A DNA stretch of 64,000 nucleotides, taken from contig CAJFCJ010000019.1 in NCBI GenBank assembly GCA_904063045.1, forward strand, positions 2,309,700 to 2,373,699. Reading direction: 5' to 3'. A program made the position numbers and the translations under genes. The notes beneath the pieces were generated by a model, which ran no database searches, was not told where the DNA came from, and saw only the letters and a list, made by a program, of their open reading frames with translations. Below, piece by piece: positions 23,616 through 34,064 of this stretch (positions within the stretch are counted from its first letter, which is position 1; each line of letters starts with the position of its first letter). Origin of the DNA: Dimorphilus gyrociliatus (taxonomy: Eukaryota; Annelida; Polychaeta; Dinophilidae).

Positions 23616-24208
23616 CTAGTTAAATTCCTTTACGCAATAGCCAGGACCATTTTGAGGTTCGGCTCTAATTCCCCGTCTGGGTTAAACAAATATAATTAGT
23701 CTCTTTTATACGTGATTAATTAACAGTTATTGCTTACCCGACCATTCTGCATCTGTGTTCCTTAAATCTTGGCGTTGCACTTGTTGCATCGGACATTGCT
23801 GAGGAACTCCACAATTTTTCAGCAACAGCACTTGCTCTAGGCCTAACAATTTGTTTTAATTGACGTGTGTTAAATATAATTCTATTTTAAATTACCAAAG
23901 TCTAGAAACAACATTTGAGGTATCAACAAATTCTCCCCATAGAGCTGCTTCACCACCCATTACTAACTTTTTTTGTGCGGCACTGCCTATAAGTAAATGG
24001 TGTTTTCTCGTTTTCATGTCTTATTAAGATTCCTACCTTGCCAATTAAGCGGTTCGCAATTGTAATAAGATGTCCAATCAGTTCCATATGATATATAATC
24101 AAGGTACCAACAAGTGGATAATAATGCTCTATGACCTAAAGCTGTTACCTTGGCAATATCTTGTTGCCATCCCCCTTTCCATACATGCACAACAGTATCT
24201 GGGCGAAC
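23616..24208 (-). CDS. second C-terminal cassette of the beta-hexosaminidase gene
   Basis: Four exons re-encode the last third of a GH20 hexosaminidase immediately downstream of the complete gene. It opens with [17 protein letters not shown], continues [32 protein letters not shown] and [15 protein letters not shown], and ends GYCVKEFN with its own stop at 23616-23618. All open frames, splice sites and intron positions match the first cassette (24375-25009), and its first exon begins in the same phase, so the upstream exon ending in NGVK could splice to either copy. The two differ at many residues (about two thirds identical by eye) without any frame damage, which argues against a decaying pseudogene. 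No separate start codon or N-terminal exons are visible for it. Either alternative 3' terminal exons or a partial gene duplication. Confidence 0.75.
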
Positions 24209-24374
24209 CTAAATTTACAAGTGAGCTATTATAATATTAATGTTATTCATATGTTTCATAAAAGCAAATTTTCAAGTCAAAATTAGTGTCGTGAAAGAAA
24301 GATTAAAAGTTCATTATCATTTATTCTCTATAGTATCATTGCAAATACATATCACTGAGTATTATCAAACATAT

Positions 24375-26581
24375 TTAGGGGATAGAATTGAATTCTTGGC
24401 TACAAAATCCTGGTCCACTTAATGGTTCTGCTCTAATGCCTCGTCTGTAGTAAGATTTTAAGAACACCTTATTTTGCTTTAACAGAGACAGGCGTTGATT
24501 TTAAAATAAACCATTTTAATTTACCTTATCATACGACAGCGATTTTCTTCAATTCTAGGTTTTGCCTTATCAGGATTCTTTACGGATTGTGCGCTCCATA
24601 GTCTTTCGGCAACAGCTGAATTCCTAGGCCTATAAAAGATGTTGAAAAAAGCTATTTGGATGAATACTGTATCAGATTTTATAAGCTATTTACCATAGTC
24701 TTGAGATGACGTTAGTAGAATCTACATACTCTCCCCACATGCAAGACTCGCCTCCAATAACTAAATTCTTCTGTTCAGCAGTACCTTAACATTAATTAAT
24801 GATGTTAATACTTTTCTAGCTCGAAGAAGTTTCTCACCTTCGAAATCCCATGGATCACATGAATAATACTTAGTCCAATCGCCTCCGTAGCTAATATAAT
24901 TTAGGTACCAGCAAGATGAAAGTATAGTTCTTAAGCCTTTCTTGGTGACTTTAGCTAACTCATCTTGATATCCACCTTTCCAAATTTCAACGACCGTGTC
25001 TGGTCTTACCTTTCAGACACTAATAATGACTCTTAAAGCTAAGAAAATCAGATATAACCTACTTTTACACCGTTATCTACAACTTCTTGCCAAATGATAT
25101 ATCCTGCATTTAGTTTTGCCATAATATTGAGTAATCTTTTGAAAGAAAAGAATAAATTAATATTATATATTATCTTATTTTCACTAAGATAGCTTAATTA
25201 TTTATTTAAAGCGATAGGGATAAATATGTATCTACCTTTGTTCGTAGTATTGTTCCAATCTTGAATAGTTTCCAGGGAAACCATGCTGTTGCATAAATTT
25301 TGTAATATCCGGATTACTTTTCCTATGAGAATGTGTATTAAAGTTTGAAAATAATGTTTGAAAATCGAACAAAAGGGATTTACTTACCAACAATCAAAAG
25401 ACACTTCGTCACCTCCCATATGTGTATATTTATCTGGGAATACTTGTTGAACTTCTGAAAAAAAACCTTCCAGGAATGTATATGTAGTGTTTACAATTGG
25501 ATTAATAGGTCCAAAATTTCCGTTTGGCTTTCCCTGACTATAACATTCTGTTAAGAGACCTTTTTGTCCCTTTCCCCAAGATTGAGAATGGCCTGGAGTA
25601 TCATATTCGGGTATGACTCTAATACCTCTTACACGAGCAAATTCAATAATTTCAGCAACGTCATTTTGAGTATAGATGTGAGTGAAACGATTGTAAGCAC
25701 CTTCGTCACTAAGCTTAGGATATTTACGACTTTGATAGGGAAATGATTGATCATCTACGATATGCCAATGAAAAACGTTCATTTTATTATAAGCCATTGC
25801 CTCCTGTTTAAAATTATTGCATTTTTATGAAATCCAGGTGATGTTTTTTATTGCAAGAACCTACAATGTTCTCCTTGATAACCTCTTTCGATAAATAGTG
25901 ACGAGATGTATCTAATAGCACACCTCTGTGGGAGAATCGGGGAAAGTCGACAATCTTCGTAGCGTTCAAGAGAAACTGTTAAAATTAAAAAAAAATCCGG
26001 CTTAGCAAGTGAAAAATTAATAGCATTAATGTATTGATCTCTTGTTTTACTTCGCCATAGTTGCCTCGATAAACCAGCTGGCTGAAAGTTTCCAAACCTC
26101 GAAGAATTCCCCATATAGTTGGAGATGCAAGATTGGCTGTCGAGGATGTAACGGTCAAGGTATCTAGTATAAAAAGATAAAAAGAATTATTTTTAGTCTT
26201 ATCAGCTAAGGGCGTATCTGCCTAACAATTCTCTTTCATTTCCAGAGATGGGTATTTTTCGCATTCATTCATCAAGTTGACGTCCAAATTAGCTAGGACA
26301 TTTACATTTGATTTAGGTCTAAATTTTAAAGCATTCGAAGGTCCAAAAATTATTAGTCTATATCGTCTGATAGCATCTTGAAGTATATCACAGCTATGGC
26401 CAACAGGACTAAGGTTGAAAGTTGCAGAATTAAGAAGAAGTAAATCTGGATAAGATTGATAGCTTTGAGGCATCGGCCATGGTTGTCCCAATGTTTGTCC
26501 TGGAGGTGCATTTACAGCCTCCACTGACAGATGAGACTCAAAAAAAGCTACAATTAACAACACCGTCAAGCACCGATGCAT
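24375..26581 (-). CDS. lysosomal-type beta-N-acetylhexosaminidase (GH20)
   Basis: Removes terminal GlcNAc/GalNAc from glycans in lysosomes or secretions. Start chosen at 26581, because [19 protein letters not shown] is a signal peptide; an in-frame ATG at 26644 would add 21 residues. The N-terminal domain covers about 26220-26520, with WPMPQSY. The catalytic barrel includes [35 protein letters not shown] and the active-site [12 protein letters not shown], whose Asp-Glu pair are the catalytic residues. C-terminal exons carry [36 protein letters not shown] and [12 protein letters not shown], ending at 24375-24377. The position after WYL is Asn, as in human HEXA (Asn423) rather than the Asp of HEXB. 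A second, diverged copy of the last four exons lies just downstream. Confidence 0.92.
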
Positions 26582-26742
26582 ATTTTGTTGTAGAATGACT
26601 GTCACATGACAGTCACCTGGTTTAGTCACATGATTCAATACCATATGAAAGATATAGATGGCGTTACGAAAAAATTCGTAGTCATTGATAGATTGAATGT
26701 TATGCGTAAATTTAGGAAATTACAACAATATTTTTTTAAAAA

Positions 26743-27455
26743 ATGATACGTTTCGGACTTTTATTAGGAATATTAAATTCGATGTTAATTCTTATTTCAA
26801 AAACCGTCTGTTCGGAGATTGATATAAGGAGATGGAGCGAAGGAACTGGATTCCACAGGTTATTATCAAATTTACTTGATTAGAGCATTTAAAAAATTAC
26901 CGATAATTCTGTCATTTATTTTAAAAGGACTTTGTCATATGTAATTCAAGTAAATGGAAGAAATTGCTCCGTTTTTATCGAACAAGTGCTCCCATCTGGT
27001 GCATACATTGATAATCATGAATTAAAACGTTTAGGAATTAATGTAAGCTAATTGAAAGTTTAGAAGTTAATTTCTAATTATTTATAATATATATTTAGGC
27101 AAGCGTTAAAGGGTTAGTTGATATTGAAGCTCCGGAGTTTTCCGCTGATTTCCATACAATGGAGATCTACCAGAAAACTTCGGATTATGGAAACCTACTG
27201 TTGAATATACCCGTCCACTTACGCTATCACATTTCAACGAATGGAGGAAAGAGAGTCGAAATTTTTCTGTCGCAATCGAATGTTCATGTAGAATGTTCGA
27301 AAGGGCGATCTTGGAATAGAACAGTAAAATCTGAATCATTCCAAATTCCAACAGGAAACTTAAACGATTCAAACACTGTAATTGTGGGAACGTGCATGTG
27401 TTCAACACTTTCGCTTTTCATTGTATTATATGGAATTTATTCTTCAAACAATTAA
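26743..27455 (+). CDS. PIGX: GPI mannosyltransferase I accessory subunit PIG-X
   Basis: ER membrane partner that stabilises PIG-M, the enzyme adding the first mannose to GPI anchors. Three exons (26743-26858, 26928-27042, 27099-27455) give 195 aa. An N-terminal signal sequence, MIRFGLLLGILNSMLILISK, is followed by a luminal domain with LPSGAYIDNHELKRLG, DIEAPEFSAD and LLNIPVHLRYH, the hallmark PIG-X/Pbn1 motifs (human: LPAGVYVDPYEL, DIEAPNY, PVHCRYH). A single transmembrane helix near the C-terminus (MCSTLSLFIVLYGIY) ends almost at the stop. It lies divergent from the hexosaminidase gene with 161 nt between starts. Confidence 0.88.
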
Positions 27456-27984
27456 ATCGTACCGAAATGAAATTTAAAAAAATACTGTTTCAACTAGACG
27501 AGTGTTTTAATGCTGTGTAAATAGATTTTTGGCTGTTTTAAAACAAGAAATGCTGGTCAACTCCTCCTCCTTTTCTTCTTCTTCTTCTTCTTCATCTGCT
27601 TGTTTTACTTCCAATCTTCATCAATGTTCATCTTGTACCTTTCCTTCCAGTTATACTTTGAAATAGTTAATAAAGATTTTTCAACTTTGTTCTGTGTTTT
27701 TTCAACAACCTTCGCCGCTGCAATAATAATAATGAACTCTAAAAAAGTAGTCATTCTTAAACAAAATATTCACATCGGTACACTGTTTCATGCGTTTGTT
27801 TGGTTTTTTTTTTTGCTTTTTGTTTTTGCAGGCCATGCACGAGTAAAAGCATGCGCAGCACATTTATTCCACATTTATCACAATATGTCAAGGACGGATA
27901 TTATTGGACGGTTTGAACAATATTCTAAAAACTTTATATAGTTTATATAAATTATAATAATTTATATAAGAAAATATAATATTA
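27456..27984. other. convergent 3' region with a CTT/CTC repeat
   Basis: Between the stops of PIGX and CLUAP1. Contains a TTC/CTC trinucleotide tract (27561-27593). On the minus strand, after a TTGCAG acceptor-like site, 27608-27718 reads as a charged open segment ending MNIDEDWK plus stop, which I cannot attach to any gene. Confidence 0.4.
27561..27593. repeat. CTC/TTC trinucleotide repeat
   Basis: Short tract of CTC units followed by seven or so TTC units on the plus strand; read on the minus strand it would encode poly-Glu. Confidence 0.7.
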
Positions 27985-30439
27985 TTAAAAGTTGTCGTCA
28001 TCTGAATCCTTATTTTGACCACCTGGCCCACCTGGAGGAATATTATCATCGTCGTCATCGTCGTCATCAATATCGTCATCATCATCGACATTTAACTCAG
28101 AATCGGAGAATTCCTGCGAAATTAAACGGTTACTTTAGGAAATCAGTCGTTGAAAGGGGAATAGTAAACTTTTACCTCATCATCGTCGTCGTCATCTTCA
28201 ATATCCATTCCCATGGATCCGATAGCTCGGCTACCTTCACCTGAAAACCAAATAAGTCAGAATGTTCTACAAATCTATTTTCATTTCATCAGCTTGAGGC
28301 GATGTGAAAGAGAAGAAAATAATAAAGGTATTGGTGACGAGAAAGCTTTGTCGCATTAAATTGACTGATTTAGCATTGTATCTCTTACTATCATCTTCAT
28401 CGTTATTTCCCTCGTCTACTTTAGGTAACTTGTTTTCTTCAATCGAATTCGGTGGTGCACTAACTTTTTTATTTTGATTCTCTACCTTTTCATCTTTCTC
28501 TATAATCCTTGAATCCGATTTTGGGGCTGGAGCTTGTACTTTCTTTTTCTCCTCCTTATCTTTTGTTTCCACTGCGGAAGCCACTACCGGCTTCTTAGCC
28601 CCTTTACTAGTTTTCGCTCGCAAAATTGCAGGGTTTTGTTGTTTAGCTTTTGCTGCCAAAGCCATAAAGGATTCCTCTCCAGCAGGAACATTTTTAGATT
28701 TTTTAGCAATATTCAACTTTGGTCCGACGCGTGTTAGCGACGGTGCTTCCAAAGGCGTAGTTATGTCTAAATTACGAAATCGCATGCATCGTGCACAAAA
28801 TGTATGACATTTGGAAAGAACGAATTTGAAACAAAAATAAAAGATATTCCGACTCGTGGAGATAGAGAAAACAATCATAAGGTTACAAACCTGGACGTCT
28901 TTGACCATGCCCTGGCTTAGGTCTTTCCTGGCCCGCCTTTGGCGGTTTGTTAGATGGACGATCCTCTTCATCGCCGCTATTTAAACTTTCTTCATCTTCT
29001 ATAAACATTTACGGACACTATTTACTAAGTAATTTATATATTGTAAACTAACCAGAACCGCTTGCAAGCATGTCGGCGGTTTGAGTTTTAGCCTGTTGCT
29101 TTTCGGCCATTTCTCGAATACGACTTTCTGTTTCTTCAAAACGATCACGTTCCGTTTTATTATACTCTTCTAATAGCTGTTCCAAATAAGCTTGATTGCG
29201 GAATTTTAATGTATAGTCGCAGTATAGCTGTTCCAATTCTTTTTCTAACTCCTCGTATTCATCCATATAAGCCGGTCGAACCGATTGCAATGTAGCTAAT
29301 CTCTTTTGATTTCTCTCCAATTCATTTTGCTTCTTCTCAATTCTTGCCTCTAAGTTTGCCTCATCAGACGCAACATTTTCGATATTCTGATTAATTTTCT
29401 TAATTTCCGCCTAAAAATGTATTCAATGATTAAATCCCTCTGCCCTTTTTTTTTGGTGTATTTTTGTTAACTATACAGTAACAGAGGAATTCGAAATCAT
29501 CAGGGATATCTTCTTTGAAGCATAAGAAATAGAAGTATACTAACCTCAACAGCCTTAACTGATTGTTTTAAGCTTTTTTCAACCTCATTTATTTCAAGAG
29601 ACTGTCCTAACACAGTCGATCTTTGTTCCTATTGTACGAGAGGAAATGTGTAAAAACATAATCTACCATTTGCGTGATTACTTACTCTTAGGTCCACTTC
29701 CTTTCCTAGTAAATCATACAGCGTCGCGCCTTTCGTTGTTATTTCGGTAGCCAATCTCCTAGCTTCTTTTAAGTCGTTTATCTTTTATGGTAGTACAAAA
29801 ATTAATGAATAATTATTGTTATGTGTCTTATCAATAAAGCCTACCCTGGCTGTAACATCGAATTGTAAACCAAGCTCTCCATCTGATGTATCAATTTCTG
29901 TGTCAACTTTCATACGCATAGCATTATATAGAACTGAAGTCACTTTTAATAATTCTTTCACTGCATAACCGTCTGCTTGGTATAATTTTTTCGTGTTCAT
30001 CTTTATATGAGCTTTTGTTGCCTGAAATGGCAATAAAAACTATTTATAAAATCAGATTGATATTTATGGAATCCACAATTACCATAAACTGGGCAACAGA
30101 TTTAATAAATATAACCCTATCCTGTTCGGTATCAATATCATTGGGTAGGTTAGCCTTCGGGTCATATCTGAAATAGGGTTGGAATTTTTTCATAATATTA
30201 AAACGATAGAGAGAAATTTTACCTTTTGACTAGCCAATCAAGAACTTCAGCGACTAGCTCGAAATTTGGGGATCTAAAGTTCTCCATTGAAATTAGACGA
30301 GGATAGCTAAGTCCCCTCATCATTTCGGTAAAATCTACAAACAGTAATATAACCAGTAAGCAAATACAAACATGTCCGATTGATATTATAGCAAGATTTA
30401 TAGATATTTATACTGACTTCTCAGATCCTTAAATGACAT
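27985..30439 (-). CDS. CLUAP1: intraflagellar transport protein 38 (CLUAP1)
   Basis: IFT-B2 subunit (qilin/DYF-3) needed for ciliogenesis, with a calponin-homology domain that binds IFT80 or tubulin. Start ATG at 30439, stop TAA at 27985. The N-terminal CH domain reads [36 protein letters not shown] and [20 protein letters not shown], nearly identical to vertebrate CLUAP1. A long coiled coil follows ([39 protein letters not shown]). The C-terminal tail is acidic and ends DSDDDNF, like the human DESDNDF. Between coiled coil and tail is an extra Lys/Ala/Pro-rich segment (about 28390-28770) that human CLUAP1 (413 aa) does not have. Divergent from POLI. Confidence 0.95.
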
Positions 30440-30706
30440 TTTCTTTAATTTATAGAAAATCCGTTATTTATTTTTGAATGAATTTATTTAAGTTTACCCA
30501 ACAACCAAATCTACGTTTGGAATGTTGCGAAATATTCATTTACTCGATCATGTGAGCGTCTATAAAAACTGGTTGAAATTGTATAGGAGCGCGCTGGTTT
30601 CAATTAACCTATAAATTGAACCAGAAAAAGGTGAGGAAATTCTTAGTAACCAATCTTTCAACTGTTGTTGATTAGAATCATATTTTAAAGCAGTTATTCT
30701 CAAGCC

Positions 30707-32403
30707 ATGGAAACCGAAGAAGAACTTTTCTCAGACGATCAGGTCGATAATGACGACATTGCAACAACCGATTGCGACATTAAACATGACAGATGCATTG
30801 TCCATATTGACATAGATTGCTTTTATGCTCAAGTTGAGATGATTGAGAATCCGAGCCTATATGATAAACCTTTGGGTAGGAGTTGTGTAACTGATAATTA
30901 AACTAATTAACCTCTATTTACCTTTTACCACTTGATAGGAATACAACAAAAAAATATTTTAGTAACTTGTAACTATGTTGCCCGGGAAAGAGGTATTGGA
31001 AAGTGCACCTCACTATTCGATGCAAAGAAAATTTGCCCAGAATTAGTTTTAGTAAATGGGGAAGATTTATCAAAATATAGAAAAATGTCTCATGCAATTA
31101 CTGAATTACTTAAGAATTTCTCAAAGCGAATACAGAGATTAGGATTCGACGAAAACTTTATAGACGTAACCGATATAGTCGATAGCAGAATTGGATTGGT
31201 GGATGAGAAAGCCACTGGCCACGTTTATCAAGGTTTATAGGCAATAATCTAGCAATGTTGAATATTTATTATAATTTAATTTTTATTATCGGTATCAGAA
31301 ATGAAAAATCCATGTATTTGCGATTGCCATAGAAGATTAAGAATTGCATCTTGTATAGCAGCGGAAATGCGTCAGAAACTCTTTGATGAATTAAAAATAA
31401 CTAGTTGTGCTGGTATTGCACACAATAAACTTCTCTCAAAACTCATATCAGGAAACCACAAGCCTAATCAACAAACGTTAATCTATCCTGAGTCGGCTAA
31501 ATCCTTTATGTACACCCTTCCTTCTCTTCGTAGAATACCTGGAGTAGGCCATACTATGTTCGAAAAGTTAAAAATGATTAATATTCAAACGGTTGAGAAC
31601 GCTTTAACTGGCGCAGCCGATAAATTAAGGGAAGCGCTTGGAGAAAAGCGGGCAATTTGGTTGAAACACTGTTGCTTAGGTATCGATTATTCTCCTGTTA
31701 CTCCATCGGGACCAGTGCTTGTAAGATTTGTCTTATCATTCATATATTATAGAAACTTCTTATTCTTTTTATTTTAAAGAGTATTAGTGACGAAGATTCG
31801 TTCAAAAAATGTTCGACTGTAAAAGAAGCGAAAGATTGTATGAGTAAACTGCTCGATAAATTAATTTTACGGATACTCGAAGATGGTAGACGTCCAAAAA
31901 CAGTACGTTTATCAGTTAGACACTACGAAGAGGGATCTTGGTCAAAACGTATTAGCAAACAGTACAATTTGGATAAATTAGATTTATTCTCTAATAGATA
32001 TGGGAGCGAAGAGAAGCGAAAAACCAAACTGAATGAAATAGGTTTCGAACTTTTTCAAAAGCTAGTTGTCATCAATAAGCCCTTTCACTTGACCTTAATT
32101 AGTTTAACTTTTGCTAATTTTACAAAATCAAATGAAAAGAATGGTTGTTTGCTATCTTATTTAACGAAAGAGACGATTACTTCTACAAACTCCTTAAAAC
32201 GCAAATCGGATGATTTTACTGACAAGGAAACCAACAAAAAAAAAAGCGAAAAAAGTATTAAATCGTTTTTTAATAACAAAGAGAAGAAAGCCAATACGAA
32301 GGACGAAGACGACGACGTGATAGAAATCTTAACTGACGTTTCTTCAACACATACACAAAAGCAACGTCCCAAACGCACCATTCTGGACTTTTATTTAAAG
32401 TAA
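30707..32403 (+). CDS. POLI: DNA polymerase iota (Y family)
   Basis: Translesion polymerase. Four exons begin at 30707, about 30951, about 31300 and about 31780, and end at 32403. Palm motifs are HIDIDCFYAQVEM (first metal-binding Asp) and RLGFDENFIDVTD (second Asp-Glu); GFDENF is the iota form. Also present: VTCNYVARERGIGK, LVLVNGEDLSKYR, CAGIAHNKLLSKL with PNQQT, the HhH IPGVGHTM, and in the little finger SDEDSFKKC and KPFHLTLISL. All follow human iota closely. The tail (32150-32403) is short and disordered: it has a PIP-like EKSIKSFF, an acidic SIM-like DDDVIEIL and a final PIP box KRTILDFYLK, comparable to KKGLIDYYL of human iota. No ubiquitin-binding UBM motif is visible. Divergent from CLUAP1 (267 nt). 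Confidence 0.93.
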
Positions 32404-34064
32404 TAAATGTTGTAATAACCTCTCAAATTTGGCTATTTTACATTAGCTGCTCCCTCTCTCTCCCCCTCTCCCTCTATGTTCGCTGTCATTTTTATAGATT
32501 TTTTTCAACTCATTTAGAAAAACAAATATTTGAAAAATAGAATATTTTTGTTTTAAAAAATATATACATAAAAAAACATAAATTCTAACTTTTTAATAGC
32601 GCTATAAAAGAATAAAAAGAACTGCGTGAGTTTCATATTTAGCCCTAGGCCTATTTGTACATTTGATGGATAACGTTTCGTATAGCAGCAGACTCTAATG
32701 GTTCATTTAGCAGCGAAAATATTTGCAGTCGAACTCCGTAAAAGACTAAAGAATTTGAAGAATTCCGTATAAGTTTATATTAAGCGTATTGGATTCTAAC
32801 TACATTATAATAGGACCCTGATTTGAATTGGAGAGAAGGCTAAAGGATGAAAGGGATGGTGGGAAGGAAATGAGAAAAGAGAAAGAAATGATATTAAATT
32901 TCAGTTATACAATATATTATACTACCGTATATATATATATATATAAAACCAAGGAGTTTGACTGTAGACAGTGAGATAAAGAGGTAAGAAGTGAAAAAAA
33001 ATATGTATGATAATTTTCTTATAGACAAGAAAAGATGGAGAAGTAAATCCGTCAAATTTAAGCATCACGCTATCAATCAGAAGCTAACGAGACTATTTAT
33101 TCAGTCCAGCCATAGTACAAATTTAGTAACGTTTAACACTTATATAAGTATAATTGATGTATCCATTGGTATTTTATACAGCTGCTGTCGACTTTTTAAA
33201 AGTGATTTTATGCATAAATGCCCACACTACACATGTTCGCCTTTTTAATTACATCGAACGCTCTCTTTCGAACTGACCCAATTCGTTATTCGACGTCAAT
33301 TAACGAAATTTCCTCTACCGGATTTGAAGACGCCGACCCAAGCTAATCGAATTCTAACGGACGTTTAGATAAAATGTTTGCTAAAGAATAGGAGCCAAAT
33401 ATGTAGATCAGGCAAGAAAGTGTAGGTCTGTTTATATTTAATATTCATTATTAGTTCTATTAAGAATTTTATTTTTACGCTAACCGCTAGGCGACGCCTG
33501 ATACGTGTAAGAATCAGATCCGTTCCTGGGACTATCGGTCGTACACCGTAGTTTATTTAGAGATACTATTATTTTTTCTTCTGTTTGTTTTTTTGTTTTT
33601 AAACATAATGAAAATCATTTAACGAAGCTTGTCATGGATGGAATTTGACTTTAAATTACATAAGCAGGTATGATAACAAGATATGCTTAAGAGGCTTTCA
33701 GTTTCTCTCTCGCATTTCGTTTCTTTCCGATTATTTATACGAGGAAACAAGCTGTTACTCTCAATAGAAAACCGACTTTTTCTAATTTTTTTCCCTTTAG
33801 CTTTCTCTTAATTCATTCAATGCTCATTTTGTTAACGTTAAACTAACACACTATAATTTTTATACCGTAACAAATATCCGTTAACATACAAGTGTTTGCA
33901 GTAAAAACGTATACAGTTTGTAAAATACTGCACCAATTGTAAATATGTATTTAAATGTAAAAAGTAGAAAATTGCTACTAATATCGAAAAAAAAAGGGGG
34001 AATTACTTTTTTTTTTACTTTATCCTTCTTCATTTTGTGTTTAGGTATCGTCAACGCATCTGTC
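32404..34064. other. intergenic, upstream of the NMDA receptor gene
   Basis: About 1.7 kb. Contains a TC-rich stretch near 32450-32480, a short TA repeat at 32926-32945, and a less AT-rich patch near 33240-33560 that might hold 5'UTR exons of the receptor gene. A 3' splice acceptor, TGTTTAG (34038-34044), lies 20 nt before the receptor ATG, so a 5'UTR intron is likely. No protein-coding exon recognised. Confidence 0.4.
32926..32945. repeat. short TA repeat
   Basis: About ten TA units following ACCG in intergenic sequence. Confidence 0.6.

Noticed and set aside
27600-27941. Plus-strand open frame of 113 codons after PIGX
   Set aside because: Composition looks like the antisense of the minus-strand segment and of microsatellites; no recognisable domain.
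33240-33560. Less AT-rich patch with a minus-strand open run of about 60 codons
   Set aside because: No ATG in a suitable place, no motif and no splice partner; more likely regulatory or 5'UTR sequence of the NMDA receptor gene.
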